A DNA stretch of 64,000 nucleotides from Pseudomonas viridiflava (GTDB taxonomy: Bacteria; Pseudomonadota; Gammaproteobacteria; Pseudomonadales; Pseudomonadaceae). This document shows positions 44,273 through 53,926 of this stretch, piece after piece; the first letter of the stretch is position 1, and each line of letters begins with the position of its first letter. The notes beneath the pieces are model-generated. The model was given only the letters and a program-made list of their open reading frames with translations, had not been told where the DNA came from and did no database searches. Where the stretch lies: contig NZ_UWFN01000288.1 in NCBI RefSeq assembly GCF_900602065.1, positions 1-64,000 on the forward strand. Reading direction: 5' to 3'. A program made the position numbers and the translations under genes.

Positions 44273-45091
44273 TTAGCGAATCTTGAAATCGATGGGCACG
44301 CTGACCCAACCGTCCTGGGCGACATCGCCCTGCTTGGCCGGTACGAAGCTCCAGCGTTTAACCGCTGCCAGGGCCGCGTCGTCGAGTTGATCGCGTCCGC
44401 TGCTTTTCTGCAGTTGAATCTCACCCGGTTTGCCGCTGGCCAATACATGCACGCGCAGCAACACCGTCCCTTCCCAGCCGCGACGCATGGCCAAAGCCGG
44501 ATATTCCGGGGCCGGGTTTTTCAGGTATCCGGCGTTGGCAGATGCAGGCGTTACTGGTTTCGGTGCCGGTGGTGCTGGCGGCGCAGGTGCTGCAACCGGT
44601 TGCGGCGGTGCCGATGGTGCTGGCGGTTGCTCAACGGGTTTGGCGACCGGCTTGGGCACAGGTTTTACCACCGGCTTAGGCTTCGGAACCGGCTTGGGCG
44701 GTGGTGGCTTGACCGCGAGTTCATCTTCCACGGGCGGTGGTGGTTCCTCGATCACAGGCTGCACGACTGGCTCAGGCGGCGGTGGCGGAGCCTCGACAAC
44801 GGGCGGCGCAGGTTGAGAAAACTCGATGGTCATCGGTGGGACTTCGGGTGGTGCTACCGGCAGCGGCGCAGGCGGGTTCTGGTTGACCCAGTAAATGACC
44901 GCACCGTGCAACACCAAGGCGAATACGCCCAGCAATACGGCCTCACGACGGCTCAAAATCCGTTTCGGCGTGCTGTGCAGACGCGACAGCGCCAAGGGAC
45001 CGCGATAGATACGCCCCAGATCAAGCAACTCGCCGCTCGGTGCCGGACGCCACAGCACATCAAGTGCGCTGGCGCTTTGGACATTGCCCAT
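44273..45091 (-). CDS. tonB: TonB energy-transducing protein
   Basis: A 272-residue protein: cytoplasmic leader of about 50 residues, one membrane helix (AVLLGVFALVLHGAVIYW, containing the expected His), a long Pro/Lys/Pro-Val repeat spacer (about 70-190) and a C-terminal TonB domain with YPALAMRRGWEGTVLLRVHV. Start 45091 has GGAG at proper spacing. It precedes exbB by 123 bases; all three genes point the same way and may share the terminator at 42947. Confidence 0.94.
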   Translation of the reverse strand: MGNVQSASALDVLWRPAPSGELLDLGRIYRGPLALSRLHSTPKRILSRREAVLLGVFALVLHGAVIYWVNQNPPAPLPVAPPEVPPMTIEFSQPAPPVVEAPPPPPEPVVQPVIEEPPPPVEDELAVKPPPPKPVPKPKPVVKPVPKPVAKPVEQPPAPSAPPQPVAAPAPPAPPAPKPVTPASANAGYLKNPAPEYPALAMRRGWEGTVLLRVHVLASGKPGEIQLQKSSGRDQLDDAALAAVKRWSFVPAKQGDVAQDGWVSVPIDFKIR

Positions 45092-45282
45092 TGTGTGCTC
45101 CTGCAAAACCTACAAATGAAAAGCCCGAGGCAGAGCGGCTAGCTCTGCGACGACGCCTGGCTTAAATAATCCACGAGAGGATATATTTCTTAAAAGAATA
45201 TTTTCTCAGAGGGTTATTCGTTAATTGCATAACAGCAATTCTCAGAAATTGAATACAGGTTCCACTGGCTGGCGCGGTCTCT

Positions 45283-45371
45283 TGTGGGAGCGGTGCTTGC
45301 CCGCGATAAGGCTTGATGCGATCTAAAGTGAACCGCGTCCTGCCTTATCGCGGGCAAGCACCGCTCCCACA
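45283..45371. repeat. REPIN, GGGCTTGCCCGCGATAAGG type
   Basis: Arms TTGTGGGAGCGGTGCTTGCC and near-complement. It lies between tonB and the LacI gene, whose transcription is convergent onto it. The 45110-45282 stretch before it is AT-rich and contains an imperfect palindrome (about 45183-45201) upstream of tonB. Confidence 0.9.
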
Positions 45372-45412
45372 GGTGATATGCGTTTCCACAAAAAGACCGA
45401 GCCAGACCTTAA

Positions 45413-46459
45413 TCACGTACTCTCCCGCTCGATCACTTCACACTTGAGCAGATTCAAGCGCTGCAACTCGCCTTCCAGCTCAACCACACCAAGGCTCTGC
45501 AACAACCGCGTAGCGGCCAGCACGCCGATTTCCAGCGCGGGTGGTTTGATGGTGCTCAAACTGGGCAGCAGCATCTCGGCAAAGGCGTAATCACCAAACC
45601 CCAGCACCGCACAATCCTGCGGGATACGCAGCCCGGCGCGCTGCCCCGCCAGCAGTCCACCCGCCGCAAGGTTGTCGTTGGCGAACACAATCGCATCGGG
45701 CTTTTCAGCCGCGCTCATCAGTGCCTGCATGGCCTGTTTCCCCGCTTCGAACGGCGCTCGATCCGGATCCGGCGCAAACAGGATCGGCGTCAGCCCCAGC
45801 TCGATCAGCGCCGCCGCGCAGCCGTCACGACGCTCGATAGCACTGAAGTCGCCCGGTGCGCTGTTCTGCACAAAAGCAATCCGTCGGTAGCCCTTGCCGT
45901 GCAGGTAACGCGCTGCCGTGACACCCACTTCGTAGTGGGAAAAACCAATCTGGATCGGCGCACGATCCGGCTGGTAATCCCAGGTTTCCACCAGTGGAAT
46001 ATCCGTGTCAGCCAGCATTTTCTCCGTGCCAGCGCTGTGAAAATGGCTGGTCACTACCAACGCTGCAGGTGACCAGCCGAGAAAGGCGCGAACGGCGTTT
46101 TCCTCCTGCTCGACCGAGAAGTAACTCGACGCCAGCAGCAACTGATGTCCGTGCCGCGTGAGCGTGTCACTGAAGCCCTGAATGGTATTGGCAAAGATCG
46201 GCCCGGAGATGTTGGGCACCACCATGCCGACGATCCTTCCCCGCGCCGATGCCAGACCACCCGCCACCAGATTGGGGACATATCCCAGTTCGGCCACTGC
46301 GGCCGCAATACGCTCGCGGTGCTCATCCGAGACCTGATCCGGCTGATTGAAATAGCGCGAGACCGTCATCGTCGAAACACCGACGTGTTTAGCCACCGCA
46401 TCCAGGGTGATGCGCCCTGCCCCACGGCGTTTGCGGGGCGGACTTTTCTGATCGCTCAA
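45413..46459 (-). CDS. LacI-family transcriptional regulator
   Basis: A 348-residue LacI/GntR-type repressor: helix-turn-helix at about 17-60 (ITLDAVAKHVGVSTMTVSRYFNQPDQVS) and a periplasmic-binding-like effector domain (IVGMVVPNISGPIFANTIQGF, DAIVFANDNLAAGGLLAGQR). It diverges from a TonB-dependent receptor with a LacI-type palindrome in between. The effector is probably a small organic molecule, perhaps a sugar derivative; not determinable here. Confidence 0.9.
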   Translation of the reverse strand: MSDQKSPPRKRRGAGRITLDAVAKHVGVSTMTVSRYFNQPDQVSDEHRERIAAAVAELGYVPNLVAGGLASARGRIVGMVVPNISGPIFANTIQGFSDTLTRHGHQLLLASSYFSVEQEENAVRAFLGWSPAALVVTSHFHSAGTEKMLADTDIPLVETWDYQPDRAPIQIGFSHYEVGVTAARYLHGKGYRRIAFVQNSAPGDFSAIERRDGCAAALIELGLTPILFAPDPDRAPFEAGKQAMQALMSAAEKPDAIVFANDNLAAGGLLAGQRAGLRIPQDCAVLGFGDYAFAEMLLPSLSTIKPPALEIGVLAATRLLQSLGVVELEGELQRLNLLKCEVIEREST

Positions 46460-46544
46460 GGCTGATGCCCTTCTAACAAAAAAGAATATAAAAGTAATTT
46501 TTGAGTATTGGACGATCTATACCGTCCTTGTCGATACTGGCGAT

Positions 46545-46556
46545 GTTAGCGCTAAC
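46545..46556. promoter_or_regulatory. LacI-type operator
   Basis: GTTAGCGCTAAC is a perfect 12-base palindrome with the central CG pair characteristic of LacI-family operators. It lies 86 bases upstream of the LacI gene start and 117 bases upstream of the TonB-dependent receptor start, so it can control either. Confidence 0.8.
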
Positions 46557-46672
46557 GGAATGATCTTGTCAGCTACTCGCTTGAGCGAATGCCGCGGAAC
46601 AGCCAACGCCTACATCAGGAGCAGTGACCGAAGAGTCACGGCAGTCAGGGCATCTTTCAAGCGAGCATCGAC

Positions 46673-48904
46673 ATGCAACACACTTATGGGGACATCATCA
46701 AACCAGCGCGCCTGGCGCAGGCCATCGCCGCTGCACTGGCACTGACTTCGCTGCCAGGCCTCGCCGCCGACAGCAACACCACCACTACTACTGAAGGCCA
46801 AACCGCGACGTTGCAAGCCGTGACCGTGACGGCTACCCGTCGCGAGGAATCGCTGCAGAAAGTGCCGGTGGCTGTCTCGGTGGTCGACGGGGAACAACTG
46901 GAGCGTGACAACCGCAACGGCGTATCCAGCATCGTCCAGCAGATCCCCAGCCTGAATTTCCGCACCGGCGCATCGAACAAGGACACCTCACTGTTCATTC
47001 GTGGTGTGGGCACCATTTCCACCTCGCCAGGTGTCGAGCCGACGGTGGCTACCGTTGTCGACGGCGTGGTTTACGCCAGGCCCGGTCAGGCGACGCTGGA
47101 CCTGCTCGACCTGGATCGCATCGAGGTATTGCGCGGCCCGCAAGGCACACTGTTCGGCAAGAACGCTTCAGCGGGCGTGCTTAATGTGATCAGCAAGGCG
47201 CCCACTGAAGAAACCCATGGTTATATCGATCAGTCGTACTACAGCGGCAATGAAAGTCGCACCCGTTTCGGCATCGGCGGCAGCCTGATTCCGGACACCC
47301 TCAAAGCCTCCATCACGACCCTGTTCGGCAGCTATGACGGCAACGTCGACAACAAGGCCAACGGTCAGGAAGTCAACGGTTACAACCGCAAGGGCGCGCG
47401 CGGCAAGCTGGAATTCACGCCCAACGATGACGTCAAACTGACGGTGATCGCCGACTACATGCAGTCCCATGATGACGCGCCGAACGGGGTGGTCAGTTCC
47501 GCGCTGAACCCGGCTTTTGCCGGTGCTCTGGCGCCGGTACGCGCCAGCGACCATAACCGTGACATCGTCAGTGATTACCGCAGCCACGTTGAAGACATCA
47601 ACAAAGGTCTGTCTGCGCAACTGGACTGGAATCTGGGTGACTACACCCTGACGTCGATCACCGCCTGGCGCGGCTGGAACAACACTCAATGGCAGGACGG
47701 TGATCGCCTGGCGAACATCACCGCAGCGTTTCCGGGCACTGAAGACAAGGGCGACCTGGACTTCAATCAATACTCGCAGGAGCTGCGTCTGGCCTCACCC
47801 AAAGGTCAGTTTCTGGAGTACGTCGGCGGCCTGTATTACATGCATGGCAAGGATGAAGAAACCTATCGCCGCACGCTGGTAACGCCAACCGCCAGCGCCG
47901 TGGGTGTCGCCGATTACGGGACGACCAGCGACAGCTATTCGGTGTTTGGCGAAAGCACGCTGAACTTCACCCCGGCCTTTCGCGGGATCGCCGGCTTGCG
48001 CTGGACCCACGATGAGCTGGAGTACGATCACCGCCGGGTATCGACCTCGCCTACCGCCGTGGCAGGCATCAACCCTGGCACCAGTAGTTCAGGATCGGTG
48101 GATGAAGATGGCTGGTCAGGACGCCTGGGCCTGCAATATGACCTGACCGATAACGTCATGACCTACCTGACCTATTCGCGCGGCTACAAAGGCCCGGCTT
48201 ACAACGTGTTCTTCAACATGCAGCCGCGGGACACCGACGCCCTCAAACCGGAGACCTCCAATACCTGGGAACTGGGCGTCAAGGCCACCAGCTGGAACAA
48301 TCATCTGGTCACCAACCTGGCGGTATTCCACAGCGACTACGACAACTATCAGGCGAACTTCCTCGATACCGTGGCAGGTAGCGTGGTGACGCGGTTGATC
48401 AACGCGGGCAGCGTTTCCACCGAAGGTGTCGAAGCCGATTTCGCCTTGCAAGCCACGCAGAACCTGAAGCTTTCCGGCGCAGTGGCCTACACCAGAGCGC
48501 GCATCGACACCTTCGCCTGCCCGGCGGGCGCGGCCGCATCGTGCAACGTTGACGGCAAAACCCTGCCCTTCTCTCCGGACTGGAAAAGCTACGTGCGGGC
48601 TGACTACAGCATCCCGCTGGACAATGGCCTGGATGTTGAACTGGGCACGGATTACAGCTGGCAGAGCGAAGTGCAGTACGACATCACTCAAAACCCGGAC
48701 ACGGTGCAGGGTGCCTACGGCATCTGGAACGCCAGCGTCGCACTGGCCGACTACAACAACGGTTGGCGCGTGGCGCTACTGGCCAAGAACCTGGCAGACA
48801 AGTCCTACTCTCCCGGCCTGGCCGCTACCGGCAACTACATCACCCGCGCGGTACCGCGCGATGATGAGCGGTATTTTGGGGTGCAGTTGCGTAAGGATTT
48901 TTGA
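46673..48904 (+). CDS. TonB-dependent outer-membrane receptor, organic-substrate type
   Basis: A 743-residue receptor. Signal region AIAAALALTSLPGLAAD, TonB-box-like QAVTVTATRREESLQKVPVA, plug (IRGVGTISTSPGVEPTV, GPQGTLFGKNASAGVLNV), long barrel ending YFGVQLRKDF with a terminal Phe. It belongs to the FecA/CirA-like group often used for non-iron organic substrates. Proximity to LacI, flavin monooxygenase and sulfonate genes suggests an organosulfur or sugar-like substrate. No strong ribosome binding site precedes the start. Confidence 0.88.
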   Translation: MQHTYGDIIKPARLAQAIAAALALTSLPGLAADSNTTTTTEGQTATLQAVTVTATRREESLQKVPVAVSVVDGEQLERDNRNGVSSIVQQIPSLNFRTGASNKDTSLFIRGVGTISTSPGVEPTVATVVDGVVYARPGQATLDLLDLDRIEVLRGPQGTLFGKNASAGVLNVISKAPTEETHGYIDQSYYSGNESRTRFGIGGSLIPDTLKASITTLFGSYDGNVDNKANGQEVNGYNRKGARGKLEFTPNDDVKLTVIADYMQSHDDAPNGVVSSALNPAFAGALAPVRASDHNRDIVSDYRSHVEDINKGLSAQLDWNLGDYTLTSITAWRGWNNTQWQDGDRLANITAAFPGTEDKGDLDFNQYSQELRLASPKGQFLEYVGGLYYMHGKDEETYRRTLVTPTASAVGVADYGTTSDSYSVFGESTLNFTPAFRGIAGLRWTHDELEYDHRRVSTSPTAVAGINPGTSSSGSVDEDGWSGRLGLQYDLTDNVMTYLTYSRGYKGPAYNVFFNMQPRDTDALKPETSNTWELGVKATSWNNHLVTNLAVFHSDYDNYQANFLDTVAGSVVTRLINAGSVSTEGVEADFALQATQNLKLSGAVAYTRARIDTFACPAGAAASCNVDGKTLPFSPDWKSYVRADYSIPLDNGLDVELGTDYSWQSEVQYDITQNPDTVQGAYGIWNASVALADYNNGWRVALLAKNLADKSYSPGLAATGNYITRAVPRDDERYFGVQLRKDF

Positions 48905-48943
48905 TGCGCAGAAAGTAACCCTGTAGCACAGCAAAAAGGGGCC

Positions 48944-49018
48944 CTGTAGGAGCTGCCGAAGGCTGCGATGACGGTGTGTCAGGACAAAAGCTTTCGCAGC
49001 CTTCGGCAGCTCCTACAA
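48944..49018. repeat. REPIN, GAGCTGCCGAAGG type
   Basis: A 75-base doublet between the receptor and the monooxygenase gene. The rest of the 163-base gap shows only a ribosome binding site for the next gene. Confidence 0.92.
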
Positions 49019-49067
49019 GGATTCTTCTCGCTGTCGACATCGCACTTGATTCAACAAGGAACAACAC

Positions 49068-50408
49068 ATGAGCAACACACCTCGCCAACTCAAGCTCGGC
49101 GCCTTTCTCATGGCCACCGGGCACCACGTGGCTGCCTGGCGTCACCCGGATGTACCGGCCAACGCAGGGCTGGACTTCAAGCATTACAAACATCTGGCGC
49201 AGGTGGCCGAAGCAGCAAAGTTCGATGCGCTATTCGTCGCTGACAGCGTCGCCGCAGCAACAGGCGCCAGCGCCCGTCACATGGCACGCTCCGATCATTT
49301 TGAACCGCTGACCCTGATGTCAGCGCTCAGTGCAGTCACCGAACACATCGGCCTGATCTGCACCGCCACCACCAGCTACAACGAGCCGTATCACGTGGCG
49401 CGCAAGTTTGCTTCGCTGGATCACCTGTCTGGTGGCCGTGCGGGCTGGAATCTGGTGACCTCCGACGCCGCCGCCGAAGCGCAAAACTTCGGCCGTGAAG
49501 AACACATCGGTCACGCTGAACGCTACAGCCGCGCTCGCGAGTTTTACAAGGTCGTGACCGGTCTGTGGGACAGTTGGGAAGACGACGCCTTTGTGCGCGA
49601 CAAGGCCAGCGGCGAGTATTACGACCCAGCCAAACTGCATGTACTGGATCACCAGGGCGAGCACTTCAGGGTCAAAGGCCCGCTGAACGTGGCCCGCTCG
49701 CCTCAGGGTCAGCCGGTGATCGTTCAGGCAGGCTCTTCGGAAGTCGGCCGTGACCTGGCAGCGGAAACCGCCGAAGTGGTGTTCACTGCGCAAACCTCAC
49801 TGGCCAACGCCCAAGCCTTCTATGCCGACATCAAAGGTCGCATGGCACGCTTCGACCGTGATCCTGACAGCCTGAAAATAATGCCCGGCGTGCTTGTGGT
49901 GGTCGGCGACAGCGAAGCCTTGGCCCGGGAAAAATTCGAAGCATTTCAGGAACTGGTAGAGCCGCGAGTCGGCGTCGCCTTGCTGGGGCGGATGCTGGGT
50001 AATTTCGATCTGTCCGGTTACGCTCTCGACGAACCGTTGCCGCCGTTGCCACTGACTGACAGCGGCCAGCAGAGCCGACAGAAACTGCTGACTCAGCTGT
50101 CACAGGATGAAAACCTGACCCTTGCCCAATTGGGCCGCCGCATTGCCGGAGGTCGCGGGCACTACAGCCTGATCGGTACCCCGACGCAAATCGCCGATGA
50201 ACTGCAAGCCTGGTTCGAGGAACGCGCTGCCGATGGCTTCAATGTGCTGGTACCGCACCTGCCTGGGGGCCTTGAAGACGTGGCTCATTACGTGGTGCCT
50301 GAGCTACAGCGTCGTGGCCTGTTTCGCACTGGGTACACCGGCAGCACGCTACGGGAAAACCTCGGCCTGCAACGGCCACATCATCGTTTTGCGGAGGATT
50401 CCAAGTGA
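49068..50408 (+). CDS. Flavin-dependent monooxygenase, NtaA/SnaA/DszA-type (LLM class)
   Basis: A luciferase-like monooxygenase of 446 residues that needs reduced FMN from a separate reductase. Typical NtaA-type marks are WRHPDVPANAGLDFKHYKHLAQ, DHLSGGRAGWNLVTSD and RARAxE-like YSRAREFYKVVTGLWDSWEDD. Relatives cleave C-N or C-S bonds in nitrilotriacetate, dibenzothiophene sulfone or similar. AAGGA stands seven bases before the start. The stop overlaps the start of the hydrolase gene (GTGA). No flavin reductase is adjacent. Confidence 0.9.
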   Translation: MSNTPRQLKLGAFLMATGHHVAAWRHPDVPANAGLDFKHYKHLAQVAEAAKFDALFVADSVAAATGASARHMARSDHFEPLTLMSALSAVTEHIGLICTATTSYNEPYHVARKFASLDHLSGGRAGWNLVTSDAAAEAQNFGREEHIGHAERYSRAREFYKVVTGLWDSWEDDAFVRDKASGEYYDPAKLHVLDHQGEHFRVKGPLNVARSPQGQPVIVQAGSSEVGRDLAAETAEVVFTAQTSLANAQAFYADIKGRMARFDRDPDSLKIMPGVLVVVGDSEALAREKFEAFQELVEPRVGVALLGRMLGNFDLSGYALDEPLPPLPLTDSGQQSRQKLLTQLSQDENLTLAQLGRRIAGGRGHYSLIGTPTQIADELQAWFEERAADGFNVLVPHLPGGLEDVAHYVVPELQRRGLFRTGYTGSTLRENLGLQRPHHRFAEDSK

Positions 50409-51745
50409 GTTGCAAACCCTTGAGAGTCGCCAGCCTGCTGCTGGTATGGAGCCTGTCGTGCAGCGCGTTTGCGCTCAATGGCGATCCACGCCCGGATGCA
50501 CCGGAACTGGCCGCACGTGGCGCTTATCAGGTCGGTGTGCGAACCATTGACGTGGTCCATCGCGATCAACTCAACATCCTCGCGGCGACCAGCACCGACA
50601 GTAACCCGCGTTACGACCGTCCGCTGCGTCTGGAGGTCTGGTATCCGGCGCAGTTGAAAGCTGGCCAGGCCGAGCTCGGCACTTACACCGACGTGCTCGG
50701 CGCAGGCGCCAACAACCCGGCTCGGCCCAATACCCCGTTCACCTTCGAAGGCCGCGCTGCACGCGATGCCCAGCCGCTCCAAGACAAGAAATTCCCGCTG
50801 GTGATCGTCTCCCATGGGTATCCGGGCTCACGCTTGCAGATGAGTTACCTGACCGAGTTTCTCGCTTCTCACGGTTATGTTGTCGTCGCTATCGATCACA
50901 CTGAATCCACTCGCGCCGACCGGGCCGGTTTTGCCAGCACCCTGCTCAACCGGCCTCTGGATATTCTGTTCGTGCTGGACCAGATCACTGACTGGGCGAA
51001 GTCAGGCAGTGGCAGTCCGCTCGCTGGCAAAATAGACACCCACCACACGGCCCTGCTTGGTTATTCCATGGGAGGCTATGGCGTACTGAATGCAGCAGGC
51101 GTTGGCACCAGCGCAGTGGCATCACGCTTTGTGCCAGGCACCGTCTTGCAGGCCAGACAAGCGGGTAACCCGGACTTCGAAGCGGTACGGGACGCACGCA
51201 TAAAAGCACTGATCGCTTTCGCGCCATGGGGCGGACAGCAGGGCCTGTTTGATGAGAAAGGCTTGGCTGGACTGCGCATACCCAGCCTGTTTATCGCGGG
51301 CGATCAAGATGATGTCGCCGGTTATGCCGACGGCGTCAGACGCCTGGCAGAAGGCGCGAAGAACGCTGACCGCTACCTGCTCGTCTACGAAAATGCCCGC
51401 CATAACATCGCCCCAAATCCGCCTCCTGCAGCGGCGAGCAGCCATCCCGATGATTTTTCCGCCTATGCTGAGCCGGTCTGGGACAGCAGCCGGATCAACA
51501 ACATCAATCAGCACTTTGTTCTGGCCTTTCTCGATCAGCAACTCAAAAGCGTAGACCGCCAGCCGTGGTTGACCCTGGTGCCACGGGCCGCGGACGGCAA
51601 ATGGTCGACGGACGAAACCGGACGAGAAAAACCTGATCACACTTACTGGAAGGGCTTCAAAAATCGCAGCGCTCTGGGCCTGGAGTTCTATCACTGGCCA
51701 GCGCAAGCGACCCCGTCTTCGACTACCGAACGAGACCCACAATGA
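50405..51745 (+). CDS. Exported alpha/beta hydrolase, dienelactone-hydrolase-like
   Basis: A 446-residue hydrolase with signal peptide (VASLLLVWSLSCSAFA), so it acts in the periplasm or outside. The nucleophile elbow is LLGYSMGGYG. FPLVIVSHGYPGSRLQMSYL is the oxyanion region, and NARHNIAPNP carries a likely catalytic His. It starts with GTG, overlapping the monooxygenase stop by four bases, and overlaps the reductase start by ATGA, so the trio is one coupled unit. It probably hydrolyses an ester before uptake. Confidence 0.85.
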   Translation: MSCKPLRVASLLLVWSLSCSAFALNGDPRPDAPELAARGAYQVGVRTIDVVHRDQLNILAATSTDSNPRYDRPLRLEVWYPAQLKAGQAELGTYTDVLGAGANNPARPNTPFTFEGRAARDAQPLQDKKFPLVIVSHGYPGSRLQMSYLTEFLASHGYVVVAIDHTESTRADRAGFASTLLNRPLDILFVLDQITDWAKSGSGSPLAGKIDTHHTALLGYSMGGYGVLNAAGVGTSAVASRFVPGTVLQARQAGNPDFEAVRDARIKALIAFAPWGGQQGLFDEKGLAGLRIPSLFIAGDQDDVAGYADGVRRLAEGAKNADRYLLVYENARHNIAPNPPPAAASSHPDDFSAYAEPVWDSSRINNINQHFVLAFLDQQLKSVDRQPWLTLVPRAADGKWSTDETGREKPDHTYWKGFKNRSALGLEFYHWPAQATPSSTTERDPQ

Positions 51746-52779
51746 CTTATACCGCTGCCGAAAACCGCTACGAAAAAATCCCCTATCGCCGCACTGGCCG
51801 CAGTGGGTTGGTACTGCCCGCGCTATCGCTTGGCCTGTGGCACAACTTTGGCGACAGCACGCCGATCGACACCCAGCGCGCCATGCTGCGCACGGCGTTC
51901 GATCTGGGCATCAATCATTTTGACCTGGCCAACAACTACGGCCCGCCCTATGGCAGCGCCGAGCGTAACTTCGGCAAGCTGCTGCGCGAGGACTTCAAGC
52001 AGTATCGCGATGAGCTGATCATCTCTACCAAAGCTGGTTGGGACATGTGGCCCGGCCCTTATGGTCAGGGCGGAGGTTCGCGTAAATATGTACTGGCCAG
52101 CCTCGATCAGAGCTTGCAGCGTCTGGGTCTGGATTACGTTGATATCTTCTACTCGCACCGCTTCGACCCGGACACGCCGCTGGAGGAAACTGCCAGCGCC
52201 CTGGCAACTGCCGTGCAACAAGGCAAAGCGCTGTACATCGGTATTTCTTCCTACTCGGGCAGCAAAACCCGTGAAATCGCCGCGCTGCTGAAAGAGTGGA
52301 AAGTGCCATTGCTGATTCACCAACCGGCCTACAACCTGCTCAATCGCTGGGTAGAAAAGGACTTGCTGGACACCACCGATGAGCTGGGCGCCGGGGTGAT
52401 CGTCTTTACCGCACTGGCTCAAGGTTTGTTAACCGACAAATACCTCAACGGCGTGCCGCAGGATGCCCGGGTCAATCGTCCGGGTGGCGGTTCGTTGCAG
52501 GCTTCGCACTTGTCCGAAGCCAACATTGCTCACGTTCGGGCCTTGAACGAGATCGCCAGACGTCGCGGTCAGAGCCTGGCGCAAATGGCCCTGGCCTGGA
52601 CCCTGCGCGACCCGCGCGTAACCTCGGCATTGATTGGTGCGAGCCGTCCGGAGCAAATCGTCGAGAATGTCGAGGCGCTGAAGAACCTCGAATTCAGTCA
52701 GGAAGAACTGACAGAAATCGACCGCTTCGCCCAGGAAGGCGGCATCAACCTGTGGGAAAAACCGTCGTTGGCGGAGTGA
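51742..52779 (+). CDS. Aldo/keto reductase, YghZ-like
   Basis: A 345-residue NADPH-dependent aldo/keto reductase of the YghZ (L-glyceraldehyde 3-phosphate reductase) type. The catalytic tetrad can be placed: Asp and Tyr in HFDLANNYGPPYG, Lys in IISTKAGWDMWPG and His in DIFYSHRFDPDTP. It presumably reduces an aldehyde made by the neighbouring enzymes. Confidence 0.9.
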   Translation: MTYTAAENRYEKIPYRRTGRSGLVLPALSLGLWHNFGDSTPIDTQRAMLRTAFDLGINHFDLANNYGPPYGSAERNFGKLLREDFKQYRDELIISTKAGWDMWPGPYGQGGGSRKYVLASLDQSLQRLGLDYVDIFYSHRFDPDTPLEETASALATAVQQGKALYIGISSYSGSKTREIAALLKEWKVPLLIHQPAYNLLNRWVEKDLLDTTDELGAGVIVFTALAQGLLTDKYLNGVPQDARVNRPGGGSLQASHLSEANIAHVRALNEIARRRGQSLAQMALAWTLRDPRVTSALIGASRPEQIVENVEALKNLEFSQEELTEIDRFAQEGGINLWEKPSLAE

Positions 52780-52842
52780 TTTACCAGCCTCAATAAATAC
52801 ACCCTCCTGTGAAATGCAATTCCTCTTGGGGAATGCATTCCG

Positions 52843-52947
52843 CTGTGGGAGCCGGGCTTGGTCTGGGCGGCATTCCGACGATGCATGAGACGCGGATTGA
52901 AGACATACCGCGTTATCGTTCATCGCGGGCAAGCCCGGCTCCCACAA
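52843..52947. repeat. REPIN, GGGCTTGCCCGCGATAAGG type, longer centre
   Basis: Arms CTGTGGGAGCCGGGCTTG and CAAGCCCGGCTCCCACAA are nearly perfect but enclose about 65 bases, more than the other copies. It lies between the reductase and the binding-protein gene. Confidence 0.85.
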
Positions 52948-52996
52948 AGGATCGCCAACCGCCGCAAGTTTTTGTGTTTTAGATAGCGAGCCCTCA

Positions 52997-53926
52997 ATGA
53001 AATCCATAGCACTACTCTTCGCAGGCCTGATCGGCCTGGCATCCGCACAATCAGCCTTGGCAGCCGACCCGCAAACACTGCGCGTCGGCTACCAGAAAGG
53101 CTCCATCGCTCTGGTGATCGCCAAGGAAAAAGGCCTGCTGGAAAAACGCTTCGCCGACACCAAAATCCAGTGGATCGAGTTCCCGGCAGGTCCGCAGATG
53201 CTTGAAGCACTCAACGTTGGCGCGCTGGATTTAGGTTCCACCGGCGATATCCCACCGCTGTTCGCTCAGGCGGCCGGAGCCGATCTGGTCTACGTCGGCG
53301 CCGAGCCAGCCAAGCCCGCCGCAGAAACCATCCTGGTCCGCAAGGACAGTCCACTGCAAAGCGTCGCCGACCTGAAAGGCAAGAAAGTCGCCTTCCAGAA
53401 AGGCTCCAGCTCCAACAACGTATTGCTGCGAGCGCTGAACAAGGCCGGTTTGAGTTTCAAGGATATCCAGCCGATCTACCTCACCCCCGCCGATGCCCGT
53501 GCCGCCTTCGAACAAGGCAGCGTCGATGCCTGGGCAATCTGGGACCCTTATGCCTCCTTGGCCCTGATCGAAGGTCACAGTCGTCTGCTGGCCGACGGTA
53601 CCGGGCTGGGTTTGTCCGGCCCGATCTACAGCGCACGTCGCGACTACGCCACTCAGCACCCGGACTTTGTTCATGCAGTGCTTGATGAACTCACCGCCGC
53701 CGAAGCCCTGACCCGCAGCCAGCGTCAACAAAGCATCGACATTTTGACCAGCTCCATGGGGCTGCCGGAACAGGTGATCACCCGCTACCTGGACAACCGG
53801 CCACCGTCGCCGATCCTGCCAGTGGACGCCAACATCATCGCCGCGCAACAGGCGACGGCTGATCTGTTCTTCCAGAACAAACTGCTGCCGAAAAAGATCA
53901 ATGTCCAGGAAGCCGTCTGGAAATAA
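52997..53926 (+). CDS. SsuA-like aliphatic sulfonate binding protein
   Basis: A 309-residue exported ABC binding protein with signal peptide LFAGLIGLASAQSALAAD. The SsuA-type core LRVGYQKGSIALVIAKEKG, GALDLGSTGDIPPLFAQAAGA and FEQGSVDAWAIWDPYASLAL is clear. No ssuBC pair follows; tauBC downstream could serve as the transporter. The ligand is probably a sulfonate or sulfate ester. Confidence 0.88.
   Translation: MKSIALLFAGLIGLASAQSALAADPQTLRVGYQKGSIALVIAKEKGLLEKRFADTKIQWIEFPAGPQMLEALNVGALDLGSTGDIPPLFAQAAGADLVYVGAEPAKPAAETILVRKDSPLQSVADLKGKKVAFQKGSSSNNVLLRALNKAGLSFKDIQPIYLTPADARAAFEQGSVDAWAIWDPYASLALIEGHSRLLADGTGLGLSGPIYSARRDYATQHPDFVHAVLDELTAAEALTRSQRQQSIDILTSSMGLPEQVITRYLDNRPPSPILPVDANIIAAQQATADLFFQNKLLPKKINVQEAVWK

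Noticed and set aside
45183..45201. Imperfect AT-rich palindrome upstream of tonB as a Fur box
   Set aside because: It does not fit the GATAATGATAATCATTATC pattern; it may be only a promoter-like AT tract.
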